A stretch of 64,000 bases of DNA from Bacillota bacterium (GTDB taxonomy: Bacteria > Bacillota > Clostridia > Christensenellales > Borkfalkiaceae). This document shows positions 57,258-64,000 of this stretch, piece after piece. The notes under the pieces were generated by a model, which did no database searches, was not told the DNA's origin, and saw nothing but the letters and a program-made list of their open reading frames with translations. The first letter of the stretch is position 1; every line of letters starts with the position of its first letter. The position numbers and the translations under genes were made by a program. The stretch is from NCBI GenBank assembly GCA_003343995.1, contig QAKE01000014.1, positions 1 through 64,000 on the forward strand, in the 5' to 3' direction.

Positions 57258-57872
57258 TCAAAGCAGCGCGAGAACGGTTTTTTCCGCAAGCTCGTAAATG
57301 CTCTTTTTCGGGTACTCCGCGCCGGCTTTATCCATGGCGGCAATTTGCTTTTCCGTGGCGTGCGCGTACGGGTACAAACCGAAGAGGAAGGGATAAAATC
57401 CGAACACGAAAACGTCCTCTTTTTCCTCGCTCATCGCGGGGAAAAATTTTTTTAAGCAGGCGCGGACGAGGCGCATCGAACGCCCGTAGCATTTTTTAAA
57501 TTCCGTCAACCGCTCCAAGGAGCTGTTCTCCTCGATGTCGAAAAGGTTCATGGACGTCAACTTGAGCATGTTTTCCCGCCGCGATAACGACCGCGCGAGC
57601 GCGGCGGCAAACGATTCTTTGTCGAGCGCTTCGCGGCGGTAAATTTCCTCCAGCTCGTCGCCCCATCGGGTGTATTCCCGCTGAAACAGCGCGAGAAAAA
57701 TCTCCTCCCTCGTCGAAAAATAATTGTAAAGCGAGGTTCTGGTAAAGGTCGTTTCCCTGCCGATATCCTTCAGGGTGATTTCTTTAAAAGACTGCGTTTT
57801 GTACAGTTTTTCGCAGGCGTCGATAATCTCCTCCCGCCGCGCGTCGGCGCGCGCCGTTCCGTCTTTTCCCAT
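57258..57872 (-). CDS. TetR family regulator
   Basis: 204 residues. N-terminal TetR helix-turn-helix (KDIGRETTFTRTSLYNYFST, about 39-58); all-helical ligand domain follows. ATG at 57872 behind GGGAGGAAAAA is preferred over longer frames. The consensus promoter upstream carries a palindromic operator, so it probably represses its own operon and responds to an electrophile or aldehyde. Confidence 0.93.
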   Translation of the reverse strand: MGKDGTARADARREEIIDACEKLYKTQSFKEITLKDIGRETTFTRTSLYNYFSTREEIFLALFQREYTRWGDELEEIYRREALDKESFAAALARSLSRRENMLKLTSMNLFDIEENSSLERLTEFKKCYGRSMRLVRACLKKFFPAMSEEKEDVFVFGFYPFLFGLYPYAHATEKQIAAMDKAGAEYPKKSIYELAEKTVLALL

Positions 57873-57912
57873 TTTTTCCTCCCGCAAACCGTTTTCTTGC
57901 GTCGTCAGCCCC

Positions 57913-57941
57913 ATTATAACGCAAAACTGACACCGTGTCAA
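57913..57941 (-). promoter_or_regulatory. Consensus promoter with TetR operator
   Basis: Minus strand TTGACA (57941-57936), 17-base spacer, TATAAT (57918-57913). Palindrome TGACACCGTGTCA (57928-57940) overlaps the -35 box. Confidence 0.85.
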
Positions 57942-57965
57942 TAATTTTTTAAAAAATTTTTTCAC

Positions 57966-58036
57966 ATAAAAACAGAGGCGATCGCCTCTGTTTTCTCTTA
58001 TATCTGACAAAAAACGAACGCTTGAAATGTGCGTTC
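57966..58036 (-). terminator. Two terminator hairpins after glycerophosphodiesterase
   Basis: Minus strand GAACGC / GCGTTC then TTTTTT (58036-58010), and a perfect palindrome AACAGAGGCG / CGCCTCTGTT with T-rich tract (57992-57966). Confidence 0.75.
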
Positions 58037-58058
58037 ATTTTTTGACAGACGATGATTT

Positions 58059-58778
58059 TTATTCCAAAATGTTGGAGGTGATGTAATCCACGCCCATGTC
58101 GATGAGCTTGGCGGCGTCCTCGGGCAGGTTCACCGTCCAGCAGTTCACTTCCAGCCCTTCGGCGTGCATGCGCTCCACAAATTCGCGGGTGACAACGGTG
58201 CACAGAAGGTCCGCGCCGAAACGGTAGCGCTTCATAAATTCAAAATTCTCCTCCGTGATTTCGCACGTTAAAAATTGAACGGCAACATCGGGATATTCTT
58301 CCCTGAGCGCCACGAGGTTGTTCGCGGAAAAGGAAATAAACGTGGTGTGTTCCAGCCAGCCCATTTCCGCAACAATCGAGGCGATATTCAGAACGTGCCG
58401 CTTTTCCATTTCGTTTTTCAGTTCCAGCACGGCGATTTTGCCGTATTTTTTGCAAACCGCGATATAATCCTTCAGCTCCGGCACGACGAGGTCGCTGCGG
58501 ATCGTTTTGCCGTCGGTATCGGGCATGCGCACGGCGCGGATTTCCTCCGCGGTGCTCTTTTCGATATCGATATCGACGCCGGCAATCCTCTTCATGTTGT
58601 CGTCGTGAAATACGAAATACTGCCCGTCCGCGGTGACGTGCACGTCCGTTTCGATGCCGTAATACGTTTTTACGCCGGCGGCGACGAACGCCGCGCAGGT
58701 GTTTTCCTTTTCCAGACCGCAAACGCCGCGGTGCGCGATCATTTTGCAGTGCTTTTTATCGATTTGAATGGTATTCAT
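58059..58778 (-). CDS. Glycerophosphodiester phosphodiesterase family protein
   Basis: 239 residues. HRG near 16-18, Glu-Asn-Thr at 25-27, YGIETDVH (Glu/Asp pair near 43-45), HDDN near 58, and NCWTVN near 212 give the full GDPD catalytic set. It hydrolyses glycerophosphodiesters (or related phosphodiesters) with Ca/Mg. No signal peptide. GGAGA before ATG; two bases after the SGNH gene. Third of a three-gene hydrolase operon. Confidence 0.93.
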   Translation of the reverse strand: MNTIQIDKKHCKMIAHRGVCGLEKENTCAAFVAAGVKTYYGIETDVHVTADGQYFVFHDDNMKRIAGVDIDIEKSTAEEIRAVRMPDTDGKTIRSDLVVPELKDYIAVCKKYGKIAVLELKNEMEKRHVLNIASIVAEMGWLEHTTFISFSANNLVALREEYPDVAVQFLTCEITEENFEFMKRYRFGADLLCTVVTREFVERMHAEGLEVNCWTVNLPEDAAKLIDMGVDYITSNILE

Positions 58779-58780
58779 AA

Positions 58781-59842
58781 TTATTTCTCCAAAATTTTAT
58801 TCAGTACCCGCGCGACGGCTTTCGCCATGCAGTAGAACCCGAAATCGTTGGGGTGGCAGCCGTCCACCGCGCAGTTTTCCCTGTCGCGCCGCGGATAGAG
58901 CTTTTTCCCGCTCAAAAAATAGATGTTTTTATCGCCTTCCCTTTTCGCCCGAAGGTAGGTGGAATAAACGATTTTAAGCCGCCGCTCCCCCTCGAGATCG
59001 CGGTCAAAATCCGGCTTGGACATCAGCACGACCGGCACGTTCGGGTTTTTATCCCGAAAGGTTTTATATACCGCGTAGTGCGTTTGCGCCAGATGCTCGG
59101 CGTTGGGGGCGTTGTGGTCGTAATCGCACACGAACGCGCTGCACGGTATGCCCGCAAGGTATTCGCGCATGATCTCTTCGCCCTTCGCGCTGCCGCTGAA
59201 CCCGAGATTGATAAAATCCACGTTGTTCCACTTGCAAACGAGCGCGGAATACGCGTTGTCTGCGCGGGAAGCGCAGCCCCCCTGCGTGATGGACGAACCG
59301 TAATAAAGCACGGGCGGCAGGTTTTTATAGGGCAGCCCCTCTTCCACGCGCGCCGACGCGTTCAACCCGATTTTTAAGGAAGTCACGTCGTTATAGAGCG
59401 GGAAATAAAGCACGTAGCTGCGCATGCCGCCCTTCAGCGCGGCGGAGGAACGGAATCCCTTTTCATCGCCGTAATCGGGGCGGAAGGTGCAGACGAGCTC
59501 GCTTTTCCCGCCCGTTTCGTCGATCAGCACGAACCCGCCGCTGCCGCTCAGCGGCATGTGCGACATGCGCGAAAGCGCGTTGTACGTTACGCCGATTTCA
59601 AAATAATCGGAATCGGTGGAAAACTTCAGCCGCCCGCCCGCGGTGTTTTCGTTTAAAAAATCGCAGCCTTCGCTCACCGCCCGCGCCGTTGCCGCGTCCA
59701 TTCTGAAAAAACGCCCCTCCTCCTCGCTGTAAAACACGCCGTACAGCCGAAAGGGCGCGGACGGAATGGTATACGTTGCGATTTCTCCGTTGACCGCCAC
59801 GTTTTGCGCCGCAAAGTTTTTATCGATTTTCGCTATGTCCAT
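58781..59842 (-). CDS. SGNH/GDSL-family hydrolase
   Basis: 353 residues. N-terminal beta-sandwich (about 1-165) then SGNH domain: YYGSSITQGG (nucleophile Ser near 177), Gly block LGFSGSAKGE, CDYDHNAPN, and DGCHPNDFGF (Asp/His). Probably a carbohydrate esterase or deacylase acting in the cytoplasm. Start at 59842 fits the family; seven bases after the metallophosphoesterase gene. Confidence 0.88.
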   Translation of the reverse strand: MDIAKIDKNFAAQNVAVNGEIATYTIPSAPFRLYGVFYSEEEGRFFRMDAATARAVSEGCDFLNENTAGGRLKFSTDSDYFEIGVTYNALSRMSHMPLSGSGGFVLIDETGGKSELVCTFRPDYGDEKGFRSSAALKGGMRSYVLYFPLYNDVTSLKIGLNASARVEEGLPYKNLPPVLYYGSSITQGGCASRADNAYSALVCKWNNVDFINLGFSGSAKGEEIMREYLAGIPCSAFVCDYDHNAPNAEHLAQTHYAVYKTFRDKNPNVPVVLMSKPDFDRDLEGERRLKIVYSTYLRAKREGDKNIYFLSGKKLYPRRDRENCAVDGCHPNDFGFYCMAKAVARVLNKILEK

Positions 59843-59849
59843 AAAGATT

Positions 59850-60956
59850 TTACTCCTTTTCGATTCCGCAGACGCTTTTATCGGCAAAATCGATTTTATA
59901 ACTTTCCAGAACGCGCCGTTCGCTGTCGGTAAAGGAAACGAGCATGCCGTTTTTATTCACCGTGAGCGCCGCGCCGCACACCTCGCCGTCCTCCCGAAAC
60001 GCCGAGCCGACGATTACGGGATAATCGTGCTTTAAAAGGCTCCTTTCGTCGTTCGGGCGAAGAATGTACGCCTTGTGTATGTGCCCGCAAAGCATGAATT
60101 TTACGCCCATGCGCCGAAATTCTTCGCTCCACGCCCCGTAAACATCCCGCTCGATGTCGAACACGTCCCCCGCCGTTTGCGTCGTCTGCACGGGGCAGAT
60201 GTGCCCGACGGCAAAGACGATTTTGCTTTGATCGGGCGCGAGGGTTTTCAAATATTCCGTCTCCTCCCTGCGGTACGGCTCGAACACGTTGGCGCCGGCG
60301 TAAACGGTGCGCGAATCGGGCTTGTCCTCCCCGCAGTCGAACACCGCGCCGGCAAAGGGCCCGACCTCGAACCCGTAATACAGCCGCATATCGTTATGCG
60401 GAAAATAATCGGTGAATTTTTCTGCGAGCTTGCCGCGGGCGTCGTGATTGCCGCGGGCGAATATAACGGGGATTTCCCCCTTCGTAACGTCGCCGGCGAA
60501 TTTCGCAACGTCGAAAAAATCCTTTTCCGTTTCCACTTCGCCGATATCGCCGTTCAAGATAAACAAATCGAGCGCGCCGCCGAAAAAGGAGGCGGTTTTC
60601 AGCGCCGTTTCGTAACGCTGATGCACGTCCGCGATATGGTAAACGCGCACGTTATCCTTCGGCACGGCGCGGAAGGAAAAGCGCTTTTCCCGCGCGTCCT
60701 CGAAGCGGGAAAAATAGCTTACCCGCTCTATCGTTTTGCGGTACGACACGACGTATTCCCCCGCCGCGTCGAGCGCGCTTTGCGGCACGCGGATTTTTGC
60801 GTATTTCTTTTCCGAGCACAGCACGCCGGAATTTTTTTCGTGATAAACGTTTCCGCCGATTTTCACGGCGAAAATGCCGTTTTCAAAAGCGTTCAGAACG
60901 ATTTCGTACTCGCCGCCGATTACGGCGACGAAGGGGTTGCAGCTTAAAAAATCCAT
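59850..60956 (-). CDS. Metallophosphoesterase with N-terminal beta domain
   Basis: 368 residues. Residues ~1-115 form a beta domain; ~116-350 calcineurin-like phosphoesterase with D-x-H (HIADVHQ), GD (LNGDIGE), GNHD (RGNHDARG), and two GH motifs (VGHICP, CGHIHK). No signal peptide. ATG at 60956 behind GGGAGAAA. First gene of the operon with SGNH hydrolase and glycerophosphodiesterase, suggesting joint breakdown of an acylated, phosphodiester-bearing glycan or lipid. Confidence 0.88.
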   Translation of the reverse strand: MDFLSCNPFVAVIGGEYEIVLNAFENGIFAVKIGGNVYHEKNSGVLCSEKKYAKIRVPQSALDAAGEYVVSYRKTIERVSYFSRFEDAREKRFSFRAVPKDNVRVYHIADVHQRYETALKTASFFGGALDLFILNGDIGEVETEKDFFDVAKFAGDVTKGEIPVIFARGNHDARGKLAEKFTDYFPHNDMRLYYGFEVGPFAGAVFDCGEDKPDSRTVYAGANVFEPYRREETEYLKTLAPDQSKIVFAVGHICPVQTTQTAGDVFDIERDVYGAWSEEFRRMGVKFMLCGHIHKAYILRPNDERSLLKHDYPVIVGSAFREDGEVCGAALTVNKNGMLVSFTDSERRVLESYKIDFADKSVCGIEKE

Positions 60957-61048
60957 GGCTTTCTCCCAAAATTTTTGCGGCGCGGATAAAAACAATCCTT
61001 AATATAAACTATAAGAAGTAATTTACTTACGCTTTGCTTGTAAATTTG

Positions 61049-61142
61049 CAAAATTAAAAATTTTGCTGCAAAAACATAAGTTTTTGCGCTTCTCGTTTGA
61101 AAAACCATCAGTTGTGCATCCTTGCAAGCAAATGCACAACTT
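61049..61142. repeat. Series of three perfect inverted repeats
   Basis: GCAAAATT/AATTTTGC (61049-61067), GCAAAAAC/GTTTTTGC (61069-61088), AGTTGTGCAT/ATGCACAACT (61111-61142). First two are adjacent and almost identical in arm sequence. Confidence 0.75.
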
Positions 61143-61202
61143 CCGATATTATAAATTATCGCTTAAACGCCTCCGCAAGTCAAGCGTTTTCGCGTTTTTC
61201 GG

Positions 61203-61256
61203 CGCAAAATAATCTATCCTGCCGAACGGCGCGTCCGACAGGATAGATTTTGCGTT
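61203..61256 (-). terminator. Terminator of large surface protein
   Basis: Long interrupted stem with arms CTATCCTG / CAGGATAG extended by CGCAAAAT / ATTTTGCG, about 48 bases after the stop. Confidence 0.6.
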
Positions 61257-61303
61257 CCTATAGGCGCTTAAGGTAAATGTATTCCCCTAAGCGGCGTTGC
61301 CTT

Positions 61304-64000
61304 TTATAAAGAAGGGTTGTGATCGAACATCGGCACTTCGACGATAGTGAAATCGTAGAACGCGATTTCGCCCGCGCCCTTGATGCCCAGCAGGAAGGTG
61401 GAGAAATTCGGTCTCGGCGTAAGCGTGAAGGGACCTGCCGCAAATCTCGGCGGATAATCCTCGTTACGAATGATATACGTGGTTTCTTCGCCCGCTTTCA
61501 GCGTTTGATTGTCATAAGTTTTTCCATACACCATCGAACCGACTGAATAGCGGAACGTTACCGTCTCGTTACCGAGGTTTTTCATTTTGAATTTCAACAC
61601 ATAAGCCTTTTCGTCGGCGGCCTCGTTATACGCGCCGTCGCCGTCGGTGATAAACTTCGCCAAAGAGGTTTCGTCCTTCAAATCGACCGTAGCCTCGGTA
61701 TCCGCCGCGGTATTGGCGATTTTAAAGCCGTTTTCGTAAGCGGAGATAGTTGCCGTTTCGTTATCGGCGGCGGCTCCGGAAAGTTCGGGCAACGTTGCAA
61801 ACGAGCAATCCGTTAAGAACGCGTCGGCGTCGCTGACCAGACGGACGTCGTAGAAATACAACGTCATTGCACGGTCGTCGGCACCGACCTTTGTGCCGTC
61901 GGCCCATTGACCGCCCCACCAGTTCATTTCAAACACGCTGTCCACCAGCTCGTCGCGCGAAACCACCACGTTGCGGATGGTGTTGCTCTTGAACCCGTCG
62001 AAATGATAGTATCTGCTCTGATTGCCGTTATCCATATAACGGAACTGCGTTACTCCCTGCAATTTGCCGTCTGCCTTGATCTGCGAACAGAAATCGAAAT
62101 CGGATACAGAAGGATTGTAAATCGACAATACGAGATAGCCGCCGTCCATCGCCATGAACTTATTGAGCAATTCGGGCGCGACTTTATAGCTGCCGTCGTA
62201 CGCATATATGTCGTATCTCATATAGCTTCTGCCGTTTTCGGGCGTTACCAGCGTAAACTTGCTCTTGGTTGCCGCGTCGGGCGTGATGATTTTGCCTTCG
62301 ACGGTGTTGCACACCTTAATCGTGTAATCCTTGGTGAATTTCAGGATTTTGCCGTTGAGCTCTTGCTTGCTTTCAAATTCGTAACGCACTTTGATAAAGC
62401 CGAATTCATTGAAAGAGGTTTCCTTGCCGATTTCCACATTCGTGCCTTCGGTCGCGTTTTCTTCCGTTGCGAAGAACGCCGACTGCGTGATGTTGAAATC
62501 TTTTGCGGACCATTCGTTATACGCGAAGTATACGCAATCGTTTTTCGTGAGATCGGGCACGGTGAACGCCGTATGATCGGGCAGTTCTTCCGGCATTTCG
62601 ATGTCGTTCAGATTGACTTCCAGCTCCGCCGTCACTTCCACGGTGACGGTGGCGGTAAACGAACCCGTCTGATTGACGGAATAGGTAAAGGTATACGTGC
62701 CTTCCTTGCCGGCGTCGAACGTTCTCGTTTCGGCGTCTACGGTAACGGCATTGCCGTCGGGATCCACGCCCTTGATGCTGAGCGTGAGTCCGTCGCCGTT
62801 GATAACGCGCGCTTCGGGCAGAACGTACGCCGCGTCAAAGCCGCTTTCCAGCTTAGAAACGCCGTCCTTAATGGAAACGATCGCCTTTTCCGTAAAGAAG
62901 GTAACTTTTACGGAAGCGGACGCGCTGTGTCCCTTATCGTCCGTCACCGTGTAGGTAACGGTGTATTCGCCCACTTCCAGCGGCTCGAACGCGCCGTTTA
63001 CGAGGGGCGATTTGCCGCCGTTGGGATCGGTCACTTCCGCGGTAACGGTTTCTTTATCGAAATGCGTGCGGGTTTCGACCTCCACGGGAACGGTATACGT
63101 CATGTTGGGTTTAACTTCCACTCTGTCCTGCCATTCGCTCGTTTTGTTGAGCACAATCGACGGGGCGGTCTTTTCCGCATCGGGTTCGTACGGCGCCGCA
63201 GCGTTATCGATCAGCGTGAAGTTGCTCATCGTCAGTTCGCCCTTGCCGATTTCCAGCTTTAAGCTGAAATCCTTCGTATCTTTTGCGAGCTGTCCTGCGG
63301 AAATCGCAATGCGGCGGGTTTCGCCCGCTTGCAGTACGGGGGTGACTTCGATATACTTGCCGGTGGGCTCGTTATCGCCGTCTAATTCCGCCTGCCACAT
63401 CTTTTCGTAATAGTTATACGTACTGCCTCTCGAACCCGCCGTATTTCTGATTTTCGGCGAATAGGTGACTGCCGCGCTGCCGGTGTTCGTGATATCGAAA
63501 TACAAAACGGGATCGGCAATGCCGCGGTCCGCCGCGCTGAACAGGCGTTTTACAACGCTCTTATCCACGTTGGCGTCGAACAGATCGATGCGCAGAGCCT
63601 CGTCTGTGGTGTTGGAGAATTTGAGCGTTTTATTTTCGTTGTTGTATTCCACCGTGCCGCCTTCGGTAACCGTTTCGTTTTGGGAATCGGCAACGGCGGG
63701 CACGCCCTTGGAAAAGTCGTAAGCGGCTTTGCTCGTAGCGGCGCTGTCGAGCACCATTTCAAAATCGAGATAAGCGAGTCTGCACGCGGGATCCACCCAG
63801 AACTGCAGTACTTTGCAGTTATCCGCGATCTGCGCACGGGAAAACACGATTTCGCGGTACGCTTTGCCCGAAAGCCAAACGATATTGTTGAGCTCCCAAT
63901 TTTTTGCGGGGTTTTCGCCCGTGGACAACAGCTTATCCAAATCGCAGCCGGCGTAAAGACCTCTCATCTGCGCGCACGCTTTAATCGAAATATCTTCGGG
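61304..64000 (-). CDS. Large surface protein with Ig-like domains (5' end outside window)
   Basis: At least 898 residues; the frame is open to base 64000, so the N-terminus is missing. Seen: two or more bacterial Ig-like/HYR-type domains (EYTVTYTVTDDKGHSASASV region and TYTFTYSVNQTGSFTATVTV region), flanked by beta-sandwich carbohydrate-binding-like domains, including one at the C-terminus ending AFYDFTIVEVP. No LPxTG or C-terminal membrane helix. Similar in style to the secreted protein at 2016-4148. Probably a cell-surface adhesin or glycan-binding protein; function is inference. Confidence 0.82.
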   Translation of the reverse strand, partial: PEDISIKACAQMRGLYAGCDLDKLLSTGENPAKNWELNNIVWLSGKAYREIVFSRAQIADNCKVLQFWVDPACRLAYLDFEMVLDSAATSKAAYDFSKGVPAVADSQNETVTEGGTVEYNNENKTLKFSNTTDEALRIDLFDANVDKSVVKRLFSAADRGIADPVLYFDITNTGSAAVTYSPKIRNTAGSRGSTYNYYEKMWQAELDGDNEPTGKYIEVTPVLQAGETRRIAISAGQLAKDTKDFSLKLEIGKGELTMSNFTLIDNAAAPYEPDAEKTAPSIVLNKTSEWQDRVEVKPNMTYTVPVEVETRTHFDKETVTAEVTDPNGGKSPLVNGAFEPLEVGEYTVTYTVTDDKGHSASASVKVTFFTEKAIVSIKDGVSKLESGFDAAYVLPEARVINGDGLTLSIKGVDPDGNAVTVDAETRTFDAGKEGTYTFTYSVNQTGSFTATVTVEVTAELEVNLNDIEMPEELPDHTAFTVPDLTKNDCVYFAYNEWSAKDFNITQSAFFATEENATEGTNVEIGKETSFNEFGFIKVRYEFESKQELNGKILKFTKDYTIKVCNTVEGKIITPDAATKSKFTLVTPENGRSYMRYDIYAYDGSYKVAPELLNKFMAMDGGYLVLSIYNPSVSDFDFCSQIKADGKLQGVTQFRYMDNGNQSRYYHFDGFKSNTIRNVVVSRDELVDSVFEMNWWGGQWADGTKVGADDRAMTLYFYDVRLVSDADAFLTDCSFATLPELSGAAADNETATISAYENGFKIANTAADTEATVDLKDETSLAKFITDGDGAYNEAADEKAYVLKFKMKNLGNETVTFRYSVGSMVYGKTYDNQTLKAGEETTYIIRNEDYPPRFAAGPFTLTPRPNFSTFLLGIKGAGEIAFYDFTIVEVPMFDHNPSL

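Larger units (their letters stand above)
60957..61303. other. Gene-free region with hairpin series
   Basis: 347 bases, AT-rich, no supported gene. It holds three perfect inverted repeats in a row at 61049-61067, 61069-61088 and 61111-61142 and the terminator of the surface-protein gene near 61203-61256. A clear promoter for the phosphoesterase operon was not found. Confidence 0.65.

Noticed and set aside
1..64000. tRNA, rRNA or tmRNA genes
   Set aside because: No cloverleaf-like or rRNA-like sequence was noticed on either strand while reading the gaps; a covariance search was not possible.

Overview
The window looks like a chromosomal segment of an uncultured or lightly studied spore-forming Firmicute of class Clostridia with moderately high GC. 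Sporulation genes support this: spoVT, sigH, a CwlD-type amidase and two CotF-like coat proteins. So do the Clostridia-style gene orders mrnC-rlmB-sigH-dnaX-ybaB-recR and spoVT-flippase-mazG. A Christensenellales-like lineage is a guess from overall style only. No rRNA, tRNA or CRISPR array was seen.

Layout. 1-1118: tail of a large serine recombinase at the end of a mobile element, followed by AT-rich sequence with an att-like dyad. 1119-14628: carbohydrate region with two AraC regulators, a secreted surface protein preceded by an unlisted 46-residue peptide gene, a right-handed beta-helix protein, a phosphohexomutase, and an operon of three Gfo/Idh/MocA proteins with a sugar isomerase and a DUF4838 protein. 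14797-19111: ferritin-like protein, tpiA, pgk, trmL. 19128-26693: dus, mazG, MurJ/SpoVB-like flippase, spoVT, minE, minD, mreB and maf, without mreC, mreD or minC. 26771-35287: Ppx/GppA phosphatase, split TSUP permease, large lipoprotein with a second membrane anchor, murG, WYL regulator. 35340-39702: recombination, replication and ribosome-maturation operon. 39838-41403: amidase next to two phage-type membrane proteins, with three perfect DnaA boxes just upstream. 41724-47500: B12 region with PocR-AraC regulator, corrinoid activase, UroD-type methyltransferase, corrinoid protein, and a cobalamin-riboswitch-controlled ECF S component with a DUF4430 lipoprotein. 47621-54775: MATE exporter, LMW phosphatase, small proteins, Lrp-aminotransferase-pyrophosphatase operon, queT behind a probable preQ1-I riboswitch, coat proteins. 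55071-60956: small unknown protein, TetR-FMN reductase-YqhD operon, and an operon of metallophosphoesterase, SGNH hydrolase and glycerophosphodiesterase. 61304-64000: part of a second large Ig-like surface protein.

How it works together. The left third is consistent with uptake-independent processing of plant or host glycans, although no transporter lies nearby. The B12 region links supply of cobalamin (riboswitch, S component, lipoprotein) with its use (corrinoid methyl transfer and reductive activation). Several genes have a near-consensus promoter placed so that transcription should start at or within a few bases of the ATG, with no Shine-Dalgarno sequence. Leaderless translation therefore seems to be a recurring feature here. 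All functions are inferred from reading the sequence; no database search was run.
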